A stretch of DNA of 64,000 nt from Nitratireductor thuwali (GCF_036621415.1 NZ_CP030941.1:930001-994000); one strand, 5' to 3'; counted from the first letter of the stretch, positions 51,650 to 61,474 are shown. Notes: a model not told the origin generated them from the letters alone. Program-made: numbers and translations.

Positions 51650-52561
51650 TCACCACGCTTGCGACGGATCGATGCGACTACAGAACTCCCGCGCCACCTC
51701 GCGCGCCAGATTGGCCACCGCAGCGGGCAGCAGGAAGGTCGGGCTGTCCACATAGACCGCCTGGAAACTCATGGGCGGAAAAGGTTGACGGACATTGAGG
51801 GGAACGAGTTCGCCACGCCGCAGCTCGCGGCTCATAGCCGGCGGCGGAATGGCCGCCACGCCGATCCCGTCGATCGTCATGCGTATGATGGTGGCCAGCG
51901 AATTGGTCGCGTAGAGGACGGTGCCGGCTTCCAGGTGGCGATGGAAATAGCGGCGCAGCGCCTCGTGCGGCTGCGATCCCTTGGGAAAGGAGATGATCGG
52001 AAACGAGGCAAGGTCGTCCACATCGAGCTGGCGCCCATGCAGGCCGAGATCCGGCGAGGCTGTCCAGTTGCACGCATAAGTACACAGGTCGATATTGATC
52101 ACGTCGGGCTGCAGCACTGGACCCATGATCAACGCGACGTCGAGCTCGTTGCCCAAAAGCATGTCGGTCAGCCGCAGGCTGGTGTCGGCAGTCAGTTCGA
52201 TATTGATGTGCGGATAAAGCGTCTTGGATCTCTTGATGAGATCGATGAGCCAGCTGTGCGAGATCGTATCTATGGCGCCGATCCGCACCGTTCCGCGCAA
52301 CCTCTCCTGGGCGCCGATATCCCGAACGAGTTCCTGCGCCGCCCGCACCAGGCCTTCGGCGCGTTCCAGCGCGGAGACCCCGTCGGGCGTAAGCCTTACC
52401 TCGCGCGGCTCGCGGTAGAAGAGCTTGACCCCGAGTTCCCGCTCCAACGCGGCTATCCGCGCCGAGACGGCAGCCTGGGTAGCGTTCATGCGCTCGGCGG
52501 TGAGAGTAAAGCTCTTGAGGCGCGCAGCCCAGACGAAGGTTTCAAGAAATGTCAGGTTCAT
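51650..52561 (-). CDS. LysR-family regulator of the TRAP/amidase operon
   Basis: A 303-aa regulator with an N-terminal winged helix (FVWAARLKSFTLTAERMNAT, then QAAVSARIAALERELGVKLF) and a periplasmic-binding-protein-like effector domain from about residue 90. It is in the same direction as, and 91 bases before, the C-N hydrolase, so it probably regulates that operon. Confidence 0.92.
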   Translation of the reverse strand: MNLTFLETFVWAARLKSFTLTAERMNATQAAVSARIAALERELGVKLFYREPREVRLTPDGVSALERAEGLVRAAQELVRDIGAQERLRGTVRIGAIDTISHSWLIDLIKRSKTLYPHINIELTADTSLRLTDMLLGNELDVALIMGPVLQPDVINIDLCTYACNWTASPDLGLHGRQLDVDDLASFPIISFPKGSQPHEALRRYFHRHLEAGTVLYATNSLATIIRMTIDGIGVAAIPPPAMSRELRRGELVPLNVRQPFPPMSFQAVYVDSPTFLLPAAVANLAREVAREFCSRIDPSQAW

Positions 52562-52861
52562 TCCAGCCCGCCAGTCTAGGGTCAGGACCTATTAATGTTG
52601 CTTGATTGGTATGAGTCAACTTGCCTGGAGAGGAGGCGGAAGCCTGCAGGAAACCATCGCCGGCCAACATGTGACCCTCGCCACTGAAGCAGACCGCCGC
52701 GTTTAGGAAAAGGGCCTCACATCGTTCGAATTCGACCGTTTCGAAACCATCGATTCCGATTTCACATGAACACAGCGCAAGCTGGACGCGTCGCACCTCG
52801 GCCCAGCTAAATCGTCTCAACGGTCCGCAAGCAACCGCAGTACGTGTGCTCCAGCAAGGCG
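52562..52861. other. Intergenic stretch, nothing supported
   Basis: A 92-aa minus frame crosses it but has no recognisable domain or ribosome site. Confidence 0.5.
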
Positions 52862-53446
52862 TCAGTGCGCGCGACAGTCGTAGTGCAAGGCTGCTATATC
52901 TGAGCCTGCGAGCCGACGCTGGCCCAGCAGCTTGAACGATGCGCTCAGGCCGGGTTCGAATGTGCGCACGCCCTCACCCAACACGACATTGCCCACCAGA
53001 AGGTGAAGCTCATCGACCAAGCCATGCGCAAGCAAGCCATTGAAAAGAATGTGACTGCCAAAGATCAGCAGGTCTTCGCCAGCTTGAGCCTTGAGATCAG
53101 CGATCCACGCATATGCGTGTTCGCGGCTCACGACCTCGGCATCCGCCCAAGGAGAACTTCGCGACACGACCAGCGTGTCGCTAACGACAATCTTGCGTGT
53201 CGCGTCAACACGCTCGGCGATCTCGCGTTGCACCGGGTCGCTGGTCGGACCGCGATCGACATTTGGCCAATAAGCCTCGAACATGGGGAAAGTGACGGCA
53301 CCGAAAAGCAGCGTACCAGCCCTGCGCAAGAGCTCGAGGTTGTGAGCGTCGAACGCCGGCCCCATTGGCAGCGCATCAAGCCGGCCACCCGGGCCGGCGC
53401 AGTAGTTGTCGAGGGAACTCAGAATACTGACGACGAGCTTGGCCAT
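52862..53446 (-). CDS. RibD C-terminal/DHFR-like domain protein
   Basis: A 194-aa cytoplasmic protein; ATG 53446 is preceded by GGAAGGA. The N-terminal LVVSILSSLDNYCAGPGG and the central LLRRAGTLLFGAVTFPMFEA match the RibD-C/dihydrofolate-reductase-like family; DLLIFGSHILFNGLLAHGLV, then DELHLLVGNVVLGEG, mark the second half. Reductase activity towards an unknown small compound is expected. It lies 110 bases after the ECF sigma gene on the same strand, matching the usual setting of such genes with ECF41-type factors. Confidence 0.85.
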   Translation of the reverse strand: MAKLVVSILSSLDNYCAGPGGRLDALPMGPAFDAHNLELLRRAGTLLFGAVTFPMFEAYWPNVDRGPTSDPVQREIAERVDATRKIVVSDTLVVSRSSPWADAEVVSREHAYAWIADLKAQAGEDLLIFGSHILFNGLLAHGLVDELHLLVGNVVLGEGVRTFEPGLSASFKLLGQRRLAGSDIAALHYDCRAH

Positions 53447-53555
53447 CGCAAATGTCCTTCCGCTGAAAGAATGGATGCAGTCCCGATCCATTCGGGCCTG
53501 TCGTCTCCTTAGAGACACAGCGATGCGGAAACTCATCGCTCTGCGGCGAAAAATT

Positions 53556-54644
53556 CTAATGAAGCTCGTCGCGCATCCCGAACCGGCGGCAGACTGCAGG
53601 GTCCAGAAAGCTGTCGATGGCGGCAATGTGGCCGTCGTGCACGCTCAGCAGCACGACGCCACCCGGCCGGAATCGGTCGTCGCCCGATTGCTTCAGATAG
53701 CAGGCAAATCCCGGCTGGCCGTTGCCGCGCAAAGGGTGAAGCCGCCAAGGAGTCTCGAACACGCGTTCGGCAAAGAATTTTCCGACAAACGCGCGTCCAC
53801 TGAACCATGCCGGCAGCGGCGGCATGGTAAAGCGGACATCTTCGGCCAGCAGATTCACCATTGCCGTCAGGTCGTGACGTTCCCAGGCGGATACGAAGGA
53901 CTGCAGCAGGAGTTCGAGCCCCTGCGCATCCACTTGCTGCGTCTGCCTGGACTGCCCGGTTGCGGGTGTCTTCACCCTCACCGTTTGGCGAGAGCGCTGC
54001 AACGCACTGTTGACCGAGGCAACGGTGATTCCAAGCATATCGGCCGTTTCAGCGGCCGAGTACCCAAGCACCTCGCGCAGCAGGAGCACGGCGCGCTGTG
54101 TGCCTGGCAAATGCTGCAACATGGCGACAAATGCGAGCCCTACATATTCGCGACGCAGCAGTATCGCTGCTGGATCTTCGTTGGCCGCACCCCCATACAG
54201 CAGTTCGCTGTCCGGCATTGGTTCCAGCCACACAGGCCCTTGCACCGGCTCGCCCAGTTCGGCAGTGGACCGAAGCGGCGCGCCGAGATCGCCTGAAGTC
54301 AGACGCCGGGAGCGTCTGGAAATCATGCGCAGGCAGATGCGGGTGGCAATGCTGTTGAGCCATGTGCCGAGCGAACTGCGTGCCTCGAAAGACCCCAGGC
54401 CGCGCCATGCAGCGAGCAGTGTCTCCTGCAGAGCATCGTCGGCATCAAAGGGCGAGCCGAGCATGCGATAGCAATGTGTGTGTAGCAGCTTGCGATAGGG
54501 CTTCATGAGCTGTTCGAACGCCGATGCGTCACCAGCTCTTGCTTGCTGCAGCCACTCGCGTTCGGCTGGATTGGCAGGTTTCTTTTCCACCACCTGTCGC
54601 ACCGCATATTGTGACAGTCGAAAACCGTGGATTGGACACGCCAT
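53556..54644 (-). CDS. ECF sigma factor of the ECF41/SigJ type with SnoaL-like C-terminal domain
   Basis: About 362 aa; the exact start is uncertain (ATG 54644, or a later codon). Sigma region 2 (PYRKLLHTHCYRMLGSPFDA, then DDALQETLLAAWRGL) and region 4 (GYSAAETADMLGITVASVNS) are followed by a SnoaL/NTF2-like domain of about 110 residues (NLLAEDVRFTMPPLPAWFSG), which modulates activity in ECF41 factors instead of a separate anti-sigma. Typical partners are carboxymuconolactone decarboxylase-like or oxidoreductase genes; a decarboxylase-like remnant lies 2.6 kb away. A TGTCACA motif at 54616-54610 matches half of the ECF41 promoter pattern. Confidence 0.85.
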   Translation of the reverse strand: MACPIHGFRLSQYAVRQVVEKKPANPAEREWLQQARAGDASAFEQLMKPYRKLLHTHCYRMLGSPFDADDALQETLLAAWRGLGSFEARSSLGTWLNSIATRICLRMISRRSRRLTSGDLGAPLRSTAELGEPVQGPVWLEPMPDSELLYGGAANEDPAAILLRREYVGLAFVAMLQHLPGTQRAVLLLREVLGYSAAETADMLGITVASVNSALQRSRQTVRVKTPATGQSRQTQQVDAQGLELLLQSFVSAWERHDLTAMVNLLAEDVRFTMPPLPAWFSGRAFVGKFFAERVFETPWRLHPLRGNGQPGFACYLKQSGDDRFRPGGVVLLSVHDGHIAAIDSFLDPAVCRRFGMRDELH

Positions 54645-54743
54645 TGCCAGGATGTCCGCTCTCTGAGCGGGTACCTTAATCTGGACCTTCGCTCCCGAGA
54701 AGACTCCGGATGGAAAGCCGGCTTCCACTTTCCCTGGAATTGC

Positions 54744-56738
54744 TTAGGGCTCGACCGTATGTTCCGGCGCGCCTTGCACCAGTTGGGATTCGTGGGATTG
54801 AACCAGGTGGAGGTAACGTTCGAACTGAGCGAGAATATCCGCGATCAACTGGTCGCGAGTCATTCCCATGACGTCATATCCCCGCGCGCCGCTGGCGAAA
54901 TAGGTCTTCGCCTCGTATCGGAACTGTGGTTTGCCGGCGCGATGTCCCGATAAAGACGGCAGCCGGTCCTTGGTCGGAAAGACACCATAGACGAAATCGC
55001 GAACGCCATCGGCATGCGAGCGCAGAGCAACGGCTCCGTTTTCTTCCTCCTGCACAACGGTCTCGCGGCCGCGATCGCAGAGTTCCTTGGCCACCTGTTC
55101 GAGAGCCGGTCGCACCTCGTCGGCAACGAAGCGCTCGACTTCCTTCTGGCTTGGCGCATGGAGCATGAGCGCGAGCCTGCGCTGCCAGGTCAAGCCAGCC
55201 GCAGGTTGCGCTGGCGCAGACAGAGATGAAACCGCATTTGCGTGCTGCTGGGCCAGGTCGGCGCGCATGCCCTGCACCAATGCCCAGACCAGGGTGAGCA
55301 CGACGAAAGTAAACGGCAGCGCACTGGCAATCGTCGCCGACTGCAACGCCCCCAGTCCGCCCGCCAGCAGCAAGCTCGCCGCGACCAGTCCCTCAAGGAC
55401 ACACCAGAAGACACGTTGTCCGGTTGTCGTTTCCGTCTCTCCGCCGGCCGCAATGGAATCGATCACCAGGGAGCCGGAATCCGACGAGGTTACGAAAAAG
55501 ACGGCCACCAGGATGATGGCCAATGTCGATGTCAGCCCCGAAAAGGGCAGATACTCGAAGAATTGGAAAAGCCCCACTGACACGTCGTCGGCAACTGCCG
55601 CGCCCAACGCGCCAGCGGCAACACCAGTATCGATATAGATCGCCGTGTTGCCGAATACCGTCATCCAGAAGAAGGTGAAACCCGCAGGAATGAACAGCAC
55701 CGCGACGATGAATTCACGAACCGTGCGGCCGCGCGATATGCGGGCTATGAACATCCCGACAAACGGCGACCAGGAAATCCACCAGGCCCAGTAGAAGAGT
55801 GTCCAGCCGTCGATCCATGGCGTCGGCTCGTAGGCGTAGATGTTGAACGTGCGCAGCACCAGAGTGTCGAGATACAGGCCGATATTCTGGACAAAGTCGC
55901 GAAAGAGGCTCGCCGTCGGCCCCACGACCAGCACGAAGAGCATCAGCAGAACGGCGACAACGAGATTGCTCTCTGAGAGGATACGTATGCCCTTGTCGAG
56001 ACCTGTCACGACTGAAACCGTCGCCAGTGCCGTGACCAGGGCAATCAAGGGGAGCTGGACCTGTGGCCCCATCGGCAGGCCGACAAGGTAGTTCAGCCCG
56101 GCGTTGATCTGACTGACACCCAATCCGAGCGAGGTGGCAATCCCGAACATCGTGCCGACGATAGCGAAGATGTCGACCGCATGGCCGATGGGACCGTTGA
56201 TGCGCTCCTTGAGCAGCGGATAAAGGCCCGAACGGATCGTCAGGGGCAGATTGTAGCGGTATCCGAAATAGGCGAGCGACAGCCCCACCACGGCGTAGAT
56301 CGCCCAGGCATGGATGCCCCAGTGGAAGAAAGTCACCGACATCGCCTCGCGTGTCGCCTCGATCGAGCGCGGTTCAGCTTTCGGCGGGCGCATGAAATGC
56401 GTCATCGGCTCACCGACCGCATAGAACATCAGGCCGATACCCATGCCTGCCGCAAACAGCATGGCGACCCACGAGATGAACCGGAAATCCGGCGTGGCGT
56501 CATCCGGTCCCAGTTTCAGTTGGCCGTAGTTCCCCAGGCACAGCAGGAGAACGGTCACCAGAAAGATGCCGACCGACAACAGATAAAGCCAGCCGAAAGC
56601 ATCGAGGATCGCCGATTGGAGCGCGCCGAACATCGCTCCGGCCTGTTCGGGCATGACGATACCGATTGCCAGGAAGAAGCCGATGATCAGCACCGAACCG
56701 AAGAAGACCGGCGGGTTGATGACAAACGATTTCAGCAT
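54744..56738 (-). CDS. BCCT family transporter (betaine/choline/carnitine type)
   Basis: A 664-aa protein with 12 membrane helices; ATG 56738 follows [20 protein letters not shown], then [20 protein letters not shown] and [20 protein letters not shown], are the core BCCT motifs; the Trp-rich segment lines the substrate site. A hydrophilic C-terminal region of about 150 residues (from about 515) is longer than in plain uptake carriers and resembles osmosensory tails such as those of BetT/BetP. Probably imports glycine betaine or choline under osmotic stress. Confidence 0.93.
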   Translation of the reverse strand: MLKSFVINPPVFFGSVLIIGFFLAIGIVMPEQAGAMFGALQSAILDAFGWLYLLSVGIFLVTVLLLCLGNYGQLKLGPDDATPDFRFISWVAMLFAAGMGIGLMFYAVGEPMTHFMRPPKAEPRSIEATREAMSVTFFHWGIHAWAIYAVVGLSLAYFGYRYNLPLTIRSGLYPLLKERINGPIGHAVDIFAIVGTMFGIATSLGLGVSQINAGLNYLVGLPMGPQVQLPLIALVTALATVSVVTGLDKGIRILSESNLVVAVLLMLFVLVVGPTASLFRDFVQNIGLYLDTLVLRTFNIYAYEPTPWIDGWTLFYWAWWISWSPFVGMFIARISRGRTVREFIVAVLFIPAGFTFFWMTVFGNTAIYIDTGVAAGALGAAVADDVSVGLFQFFEYLPFSGLTSTLAIILVAVFFVTSSDSGSLVIDSIAAGGETETTTGQRVFWCVLEGLVAASLLLAGGLGALQSATIASALPFTFVVLTLVWALVQGMRADLAQQHANAVSSLSAPAQPAAGLTWQRRLALMLHAPSQKEVERFVADEVRPALEQVAKELCDRGRETVVQEEENGAVALRSHADGVRDFVYGVFPTKDRLPSLSGHRAGKPQFRYEAKTYFASGARGYDVMGMTRDQLIADILAQFERYLHLVQSHESQLVQGAPEHTVEP

Positions 56739-56834
56739 TGCGCGTTGCTCCCCCTTCAAATTTCGCCGGCCGCCTGCTTGAGCAGCACAGCGACATGCGA
56801 TCGTCGCTCCCTGGATTTCGAGCCTGAGAGTAGC

Positions 56835-57137
56835 TTAACGTTCCCCTTCTTGCGTAAATTTCTCGACCTGCTCCAGTGTCACCGAAGAAGGCTGTCCGCC
56901 CCATTCCGTTCTCATGAAATTCGCCAGGTCGACCAATTCCTGATTAGAGAGCACATCAACGAAGCCCGGCATCTCTTGCATCACTTCGCCCCCAGGGTAT
57001 TGCTGCCCTGGCACGCCATCGATGAGAACAAGGAGCAGATTGCCGGTATCCGAAAGACGAAGACTGGTGTTCGTCGTCATCGGCGATGCCATGTAGGGTT
57101 TCACCCGTGCATAGGTGCAGATTCGACCGGGAACCAA
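56835..57137 (-). pseudogene. Fragment of a cytochrome c C-terminus (dehydrogenase-associated type)
   Basis: The last 75 residues (NLLLVLIDGVPGQQYPGGEV, then MPGFVDVLSNQELVDLANFM and RTEWG) match the C-terminal cytochrome domain of alcohol or gluconate dehydrogenase cytochrome subunits, including the methionine ligand. No CxxCH motif is present in the frame or within 200 bases upstream, so the haem-binding front is lost. It is a truncated remnant. Confidence 0.7.
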
Positions 57138-57259
57138 TCATAAAAATGACCAGCTTTCACGAACCGCGTTTGGAGCGATGTATAAACCGTGATCCCTTTT
57201 GAATAAACAGCACTGGTGCGACAACGCGTCTTTGCGGGCGCCTTGCGCTGGAACCAGAG

Positions 57260-57463
57260 ATGACGAACCAGAACATTGAAACACGGATCGAGCGCGGCCA
57301 CCGCATGCTCGATCGGATTGACGGCAGCGCAGGACAGGCCGTCATCGGCTCTCTTGCCGACATCGCGGCCGATTTCGCGACCTACCCGTCCACAAGATCG
57401 CGGACGAGCACGCCGAATTCGGGGGCAGGCCTGGACTTGATCTCTTTGGATCTCCGTCTTTGA
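57260..57463 (+). pseudogene. Fragment of a carboxymuconolactone decarboxylase-family protein
   Basis: TRIERGHRMLDRIDGSAGQA, then VIGSLADIAADFATY, matches the N-terminus of this family. The frame then loses identity, although GLDLIS near the end recalls the conserved RPGLDLxxRE segment. The catalytic Cys-x2-Cys-His region is absent. A truncated remnant, notable because such genes usually neighbour ECF41 sigma factors. Confidence 0.6.
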
Positions 57464-57477
57464 TCGTCCAGTTCCCG

Positions 57478-58407
57478 TCAGGCCGACTTCGGCTTAGGCA
57501 CGGTCTCGTGCTGCCACGGCTGTCCGTCTGCGGCCGCCTCGGCGACCACCCACGACAAGAACGCCTTCACGTCCCGGCGCGGCTCCCTGCCGCTCGGAAC
57601 GGCGGCCCAGTATCCGGTCTTAATCGGCAGCGGCGCGAAACCGAGCGTCTCGACCCGCCCGGCGTCGATGTCGCCCCGGCAGAGCGGCTCGCGGGCGAGC
57701 GCGATGCCGAGCCCGGCAGCGGCGGCATCAATGGCGAGCGAGATCATGTCCACGTGGAGCTGGCCGCGCGGTTCGATTACAAGGCTCTGGCGAGCAAGCC
57801 ACTCCTCCCAGTCCCGGCTGGCGGTGCGGAGGTGGATGATGGAGGCCTCCGTCCACTTCACCTCGCCATCGCGCATGATCTCCCGGCGGTGGGCGGGGCT
57901 TGCCACCGGCACCAGGCTTTCGCGGAAGAGCAGCGTCGAATCCGTGCCCGCCCAGCGGCCTTCACCCATGCGGATGGCAAGGTCGACATCCTCGAGCGGG
58001 AAGACGACCTGCCGGTGACTGGTGTCGATCAGCAGCTTGACCTGCGGATGCCTCGCCTGGAACCGGGAAAGGCGTGGGACCAGCCATTGGGAGGCGAAAG
58101 TCGGCGGTGCGCTGATCGAGACGCGGCGGTCATCCTCCAACGGGGAGACGCGCCTTGCCCCCACCGCAATGAGCGACAGGCCTTCGGAGACATAGGGCAG
58201 GAAATCCTCCGCAGTCTCGGTTAGTACCAGCCGACGGCCCTCACGCCGGAAGAGCGGCGCTCCGACCCAGTTCTGCAGCGTCTCGATTCCGTGGCTGATC
58301 GCGCTCGGGGTGAGGTTCAGTTCCGCGGCGGCCTCCCGGTAGCTGCCGAGACGAGCGGCGGCTTCAAAGATGCGCAGCGAAGCAAGCGGCGGGAGATTGA
58401 GCGGCAC
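57478..58407 (-). CDS. LysR-family regulator (GcvA-like)
   Basis: A 309-aa regulator with the winged helix RIFEAAARLGSYREAAAELN, then LTPSAISHGIETLQNWVGAP, and a long effector domain. It belongs to the GcvA/AmpR-like subgroup, indicated by LNLPPLASLRIFEAAARLGS and SAPPTFASQWLVPRLSRF. It is divergent from the enoyl-CoA hydratase gene, which it may regulate from the 389-base gap. Confidence 0.92.
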   Translation of the reverse strand: MPLNLPPLASLRIFEAAARLGSYREAAAELNLTPSAISHGIETLQNWVGAPLFRREGRRLVLTETAEDFLPYVSEGLSLIAVGARRVSPLEDDRRVSISAPPTFASQWLVPRLSRFQARHPQVKLLIDTSHRQVVFPLEDVDLAIRMGEGRWAGTDSTLLFRESLVPVASPAHRREIMRDGEVKWTEASIIHLRTASRDWEEWLARQSLVIEPRGQLHVDMISLAIDAAAAGLGIALAREPLCRGDIDAGRVETLGFAPLPIKTGYWAAVPSGREPRRDVKAFLSWVVAEAAADGQPWQHETVPKPKSA

Positions 58408-58796
58408 GGGTTCTTCCTCTGTCGAACGTACAACGGACGGGTGCAGTTCCGGTAAAGGCCCTGCGGTCCGTATCGCCGCAACGGGTCTTGTCCGCGGACC
58501 GCAGAGGGAATCCTCTAGCGTCTGCTGCCAACCCGACGGTCGGGCTTCTGGCTATTCCATCCTGTCTGTCTTCTCCGTACCGGGACTGTCTTCAATATTC
58601 GTAAGCACCGCATCTGCCTGGCGCGAGCTTTCGGCCATGAATTTTGCTCACATCGCGCGAATTTTGTTCATCCATTTTCGCCGCACCTCGCCGCCGACGT
58701 CCATCGGCAAATTCTTCTCATCAATCGCCAGTCGATCTCGTTTGAACAGCGTCCCGACAAGGGAAACCCTTCGCTCGTCCCAAGGAGAAAGATGAA
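58408..58796. other. Divergent promoter region between LysR and enoyl-CoA hydratase
   Basis: No gene. It carries the ATTTTGYTCA repeats at 58639-58670. Confidence 0.5.
58639..58670. repeat. Direct repeats GAATTTTGYTCA, possible regulator sites
   Basis: GAATTTTGCTCA at 58639-58650 and GAATTTTGTTCA at 58659-58670 are exactly 20 bases apart. A related AAATTCTTCTCA-like sequence follows about 40 bases later. The 20-base period fits two bound dimers on one face, about 130 bases before the hydratase gene. Confidence 0.55.
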
Positions 58797-59588
58797 ATGC
58801 AGACCACAGTTCTTTGCGAAGTCGATTGCGGGATTGCTACCCTCACACTGAACAGGCCCGAGCGGCTGAATGCGATCAACTACGAGATGGCAGATCGCAT
58901 CATGAACCTGCTCGACGAGTTGGAGACGGACACCGATGTGCAGGCGCTCATCCTAACCGGGGCTGGCGGGCGCGCCTTCTCGGCGGGCGGCGACATCCAC
59001 GAGTTCTCCGAAAGCGTGAGATCCGGCGTGAACGGCGCCGTGCGCGACTTCGTGCGCCGCGGCCAGGCCATGACAAGCCGGCTGGAATCCTTCACCAAGC
59101 CGATCATTGCGGCGGTCAATGGTCTGGCCTATGGTGGCGGCTGCGAAGTCACGGAGGCGGTGCACCTCGCGGTGGCGAGCGAGAACGCCGCATTTGCCAA
59201 GCCGGAAATCCGGTTGGGCATGCCGCCCACCTTCGGCGGTACGCAACGTCTGCCGCGCCTTGCCGGGCGCAAGCGCGCGCTGGAGCTGCTGCTGACGGGT
59301 GAGCCTTTCAGCGCGCAGCGAGCATTTGAGATTGGGCTTGTAAACGCGGTCGTTCCAGCCGAGTCGCTGCTTGACGCGGCGCGGGATCTGGCTCGCCGCA
59401 TCATGCAGCATTCGCCACTTGCGGTGGCGAGCATTCTGACGGCTGTTACACGCGGGTTGAATATGAGCATCGGCGAGGGGCTGATGACGGAAAGCGAGCA
59501 GTTCGCGCGCATGGTGCCCAGCCATGACCTGCGCGAAGGGCTGGATGCCTGGATCGAGCGGCGGCGCGCCAACTATCGAGGTGCCTGA
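58797..59588 (+). CDS. Enoyl-CoA hydratase/isomerase (crotonase family)
   Basis: A 263-aa cytoplasmic enzyme of normal length; AAGGAG precedes the start. FSAGGDIHEF and AYGGGCEVTEA form the oxyanion hole, and both catalytic glutamates are present: E117 in the GCE motif and E137 in KPEIRLG. It probably hydrates a trans-2-enoyl-CoA during fatty or aromatic acid breakdown. No dehydrogenase, thiolase or ligase is nearby, so the substrate is not indicated. Divergent from a GcvA-like LysR regulator. Confidence 0.92.
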   Translation: MQTTVLCEVDCGIATLTLNRPERLNAINYEMADRIMNLLDELETDTDVQALILTGAGGRAFSAGGDIHEFSESVRSGVNGAVRDFVRRGQAMTSRLESFTKPIIAAVNGLAYGGGCEVTEAVHLAVASENAAFAKPEIRLGMPPTFGGTQRLPRLAGRKRALELLLTGEPFSAQRAFEIGLVNAVVPAESLLDAARDLARRIMQHSPLAVASILTAVTRGLNMSIGEGLMTESEQFARMVPSHDLREGLDAWIERRRANYRGA

Positions 59589-59664
59589 ACGACACGCTTC
59601 GACTCCAAAGCTCAGGCACCTCGACGGGCCGGAGCTTCCAAGAAACCGCAGGCCAGCCCAGCTG

Positions 59665-59856
59665 TTAGAACGGATTTCGAGTAGAATCGTCCATGTGAGC
59701 TCCCGCGATGGAACGTATCCGCCTGATCGTCTTCTGATCCAGGCGGAGTTCCTTCAACTCGTGATCCGAACGCGTCGCCAGGAACCGGACCTCGGCGTCC
59801 CGTCTCTGCCAGGCAAGGAACATCTTCCATGGTTTGAGCAGCAAGCGGTCGGGCAT
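59665..59856 (-). CDS. DUF1127-like small protein
   Basis: A 63-aa basic protein; ATG 59856 has AGGTGA six bases upstream. MFLAWQRRDAEVRFLATRSD, then HELKELRLDQKTIRRI, follows the DUF1127 pattern (aromatic/basic helix, then LxxLxDxxLxxIGL). Small DUF1127 proteins in Rhizobiales bind RNA or are linked to phosphate and stress adaptation. Three such small genes lie close together here, on the minus strand. Confidence 0.6.
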   Translation of the reverse strand: MPDRLLLKPWKMFLAWQRRDAEVRFLATRSDHELKELRLDQKTIRRIRSIAGAHMDDSTRNPF

Positions 59857-60140
59857 TCCATCACCTCATCGGTTGGAACCCTTGAGTGCCCGTACAGACC
59901 GTCAGCGACAAACGGGAAGATTTCATCTTTGGAGAATGGCGTTCACTTCCGGTTCTTCCGAAAGCATCGGCGCGGCGTTGGCGCGGCGCAATCCCAGTAA
60001 GGGATTAGGAACGGCCGATGGTGACGGAGGCGAGACGTTCAGAGATGACAACTCTTCTTCAGAATCCAATCGAAGATGCCCACCGCCATCTGCGCGCCAG
60101 AGATTTCCACCATTGCCTGTTTGATAGATATTCTGTGCGC

Positions 60141-60407
60141 TCAGTTCTCTTCTTTTCTAGAGAACAAACGCGCAAACATCCTTGCGAAGACATTTCCCAC
60201 AATCTCGGCGCGATAGCCGCGGACGGTCATGTAAATCTCGACGAAGTTGGCGTCGGAACGTGCCATCTCTGTCACAGTGTTGATGAAAGCAGCCTCGTCA
60301 CTGCTCACAACCGGCTTTCCAGCCCCATTGCAGATGTCCCTCTCGGATCTGCTGGCGCTGGCGGCCCCGAGCGCCGCCGATATGGGGTTCTGATTGAGCC
60401 TGTCCAT
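60141..60407 (-). CDS. Small uncharacterised protein
   Basis: An 88-aa protein with GAGG before ATG 60407. SSDEAAFINTVTEMARSDAN, then FVEIYMTVRGYRAEIVGNVF, is helical; the C-terminus FARMFARLFSRKEEN is amphipathic and basic. It resembles no family I recognise. It lies between two DUF1127-like genes on the same strand and could belong to the same small-protein cluster. Confidence 0.55.
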   Translation of the reverse strand: MDRLNQNPISAALGAASASRSERDICNGAGKPVVSSDEAAFINTVTEMARSDANFVEIYMTVRGYRAEIVGNVFARMFARLFSRKEEN

Positions 60408-60532
60408 GGTGGAACCTCGTCAAAGGCTTCAGAAGCGGTACAAATCTGTGCCGGATGCTTCCGACCAGGTCCGAGGCGGTACGATCGGCGTTACCGCCGA
60501 TCCAGGGCGTTGAGCACGAGGCCTGCTTCAGC

Positions 60533-60718
60533 TCACGCCCTCCAGAAAGGTTTTTCCACTTCGGCGGCGACGTCGCATCTTGTGGCGACGATGTCCTGCC
60601 ATTCCCGCCTTGACATCGATGCGAGTTGGCGCCGCTTCAGGGACCGGTCGCGCCAGATCGCGAGCAACGCGAGCGCCTCACGCATGATTCCGGCCGCAGT
60701 CCGAGAGCGCCTTTTCAT
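60533..60718 (-). CDS. DUF1127 family small protein
   Basis: ALALLAIWRDRSLKRRQLAS then MSRREWQDIVATRCDVAAEV is a clear DUF1127 pattern, with the invariant Asp-Ile replaced by Asp-Ile-Val and a C-terminal aromatic (KPFW). Start at ATG 60718 or 60685, neither with a strong ribosome site; the open frame reaches 60790. About 50-60 residues, basic, probably cytoplasmic. Confidence 0.72.
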   Translation of the reverse strand: MKRRSRTAAGIMREALALLAIWRDRSLKRRQLASMSRREWQDIVATRCDVAAEVEKPFWRA

Positions 60719-61474
60719 GCGGCGGATGAACCCCTGGATTTGGCATCCGCGGCGAGGCGGTCGGAAGGGCATGGTCCCACACCTCTTCATTTTCCTGCTG
60801 GCCTACCGGTGTGCCGATTGCGACGCGGAGCCACAACCGAGAAGTTTTCACGTTGTTGGAGAGATTTTCACGACCGGCCATCGCGCTCGGCGACGCCGCT
60901 TGCAGCCGATTTTGAAGCGCTTTCGTGCGGAACCGGCCGAACCGGTCAAGGCGCGCCCCTCGAGCGACCGCCGATCACACCCAGCGCGCCAGTAGTTCGC
61001 GACATCGACGAGGTCGTCGAGAGGACCGCGCTGTTCCGATCGGTGAGGATCGGGCGCGGCGCGATAGCCTGGTCTTCGGCAGTGCCGCCGCGGCCAAACG
61101 CGCGCAGATCGCCGAGATCAGCGTCCGTTGGGCGGGTTTCGAATGCTTGCTCCTCGCCGTTCAGACGGCTCATGGGACGTCCCCGCCGAGTGAGCTGCCG
61201 TGGCAACGGCCTGGAGCATTGCCCGCTTGAGTGCTGCAAAGCACCGACGAACAATTTTCGCCCGCTCGATCCGTCCCTGGTGGCGGATTCGGTGAATTGC
61301 CTCCTGATCAATGCCGGAAGCACGACGCTGGAGGGTGGAGCCGTTCTGAGCATGATAGTTAGAAAAATTGCGCACCATATTGATCTTACCTCCGTTTATG
61401 AGACCCGTTAAATCTAGCAATCCGTGGAGGTTAGTGCTTGTCAGAAATGCTATGTCACTGTTAGTTTTTCTATC
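60719..61474. other. Long stretch without a supported gene
   Basis: Several frames of 60-390 codons cross it on both strands, but none has a domain, ribosome site and plausible composition. It includes the LysR promoter region near its end. Confidence 0.5.

Noticed and set aside
52542..52820. A 92-codon minus frame between the LysR and DHFR-like genes
   Set aside because: No domain, no ribosome site and overlap with the LysR start.
60946..61353. A 135-codon minus frame in the long gene-free stretch
   Set aside because: No domain or ribosome site, and composition fits chance in high-GC DNA.
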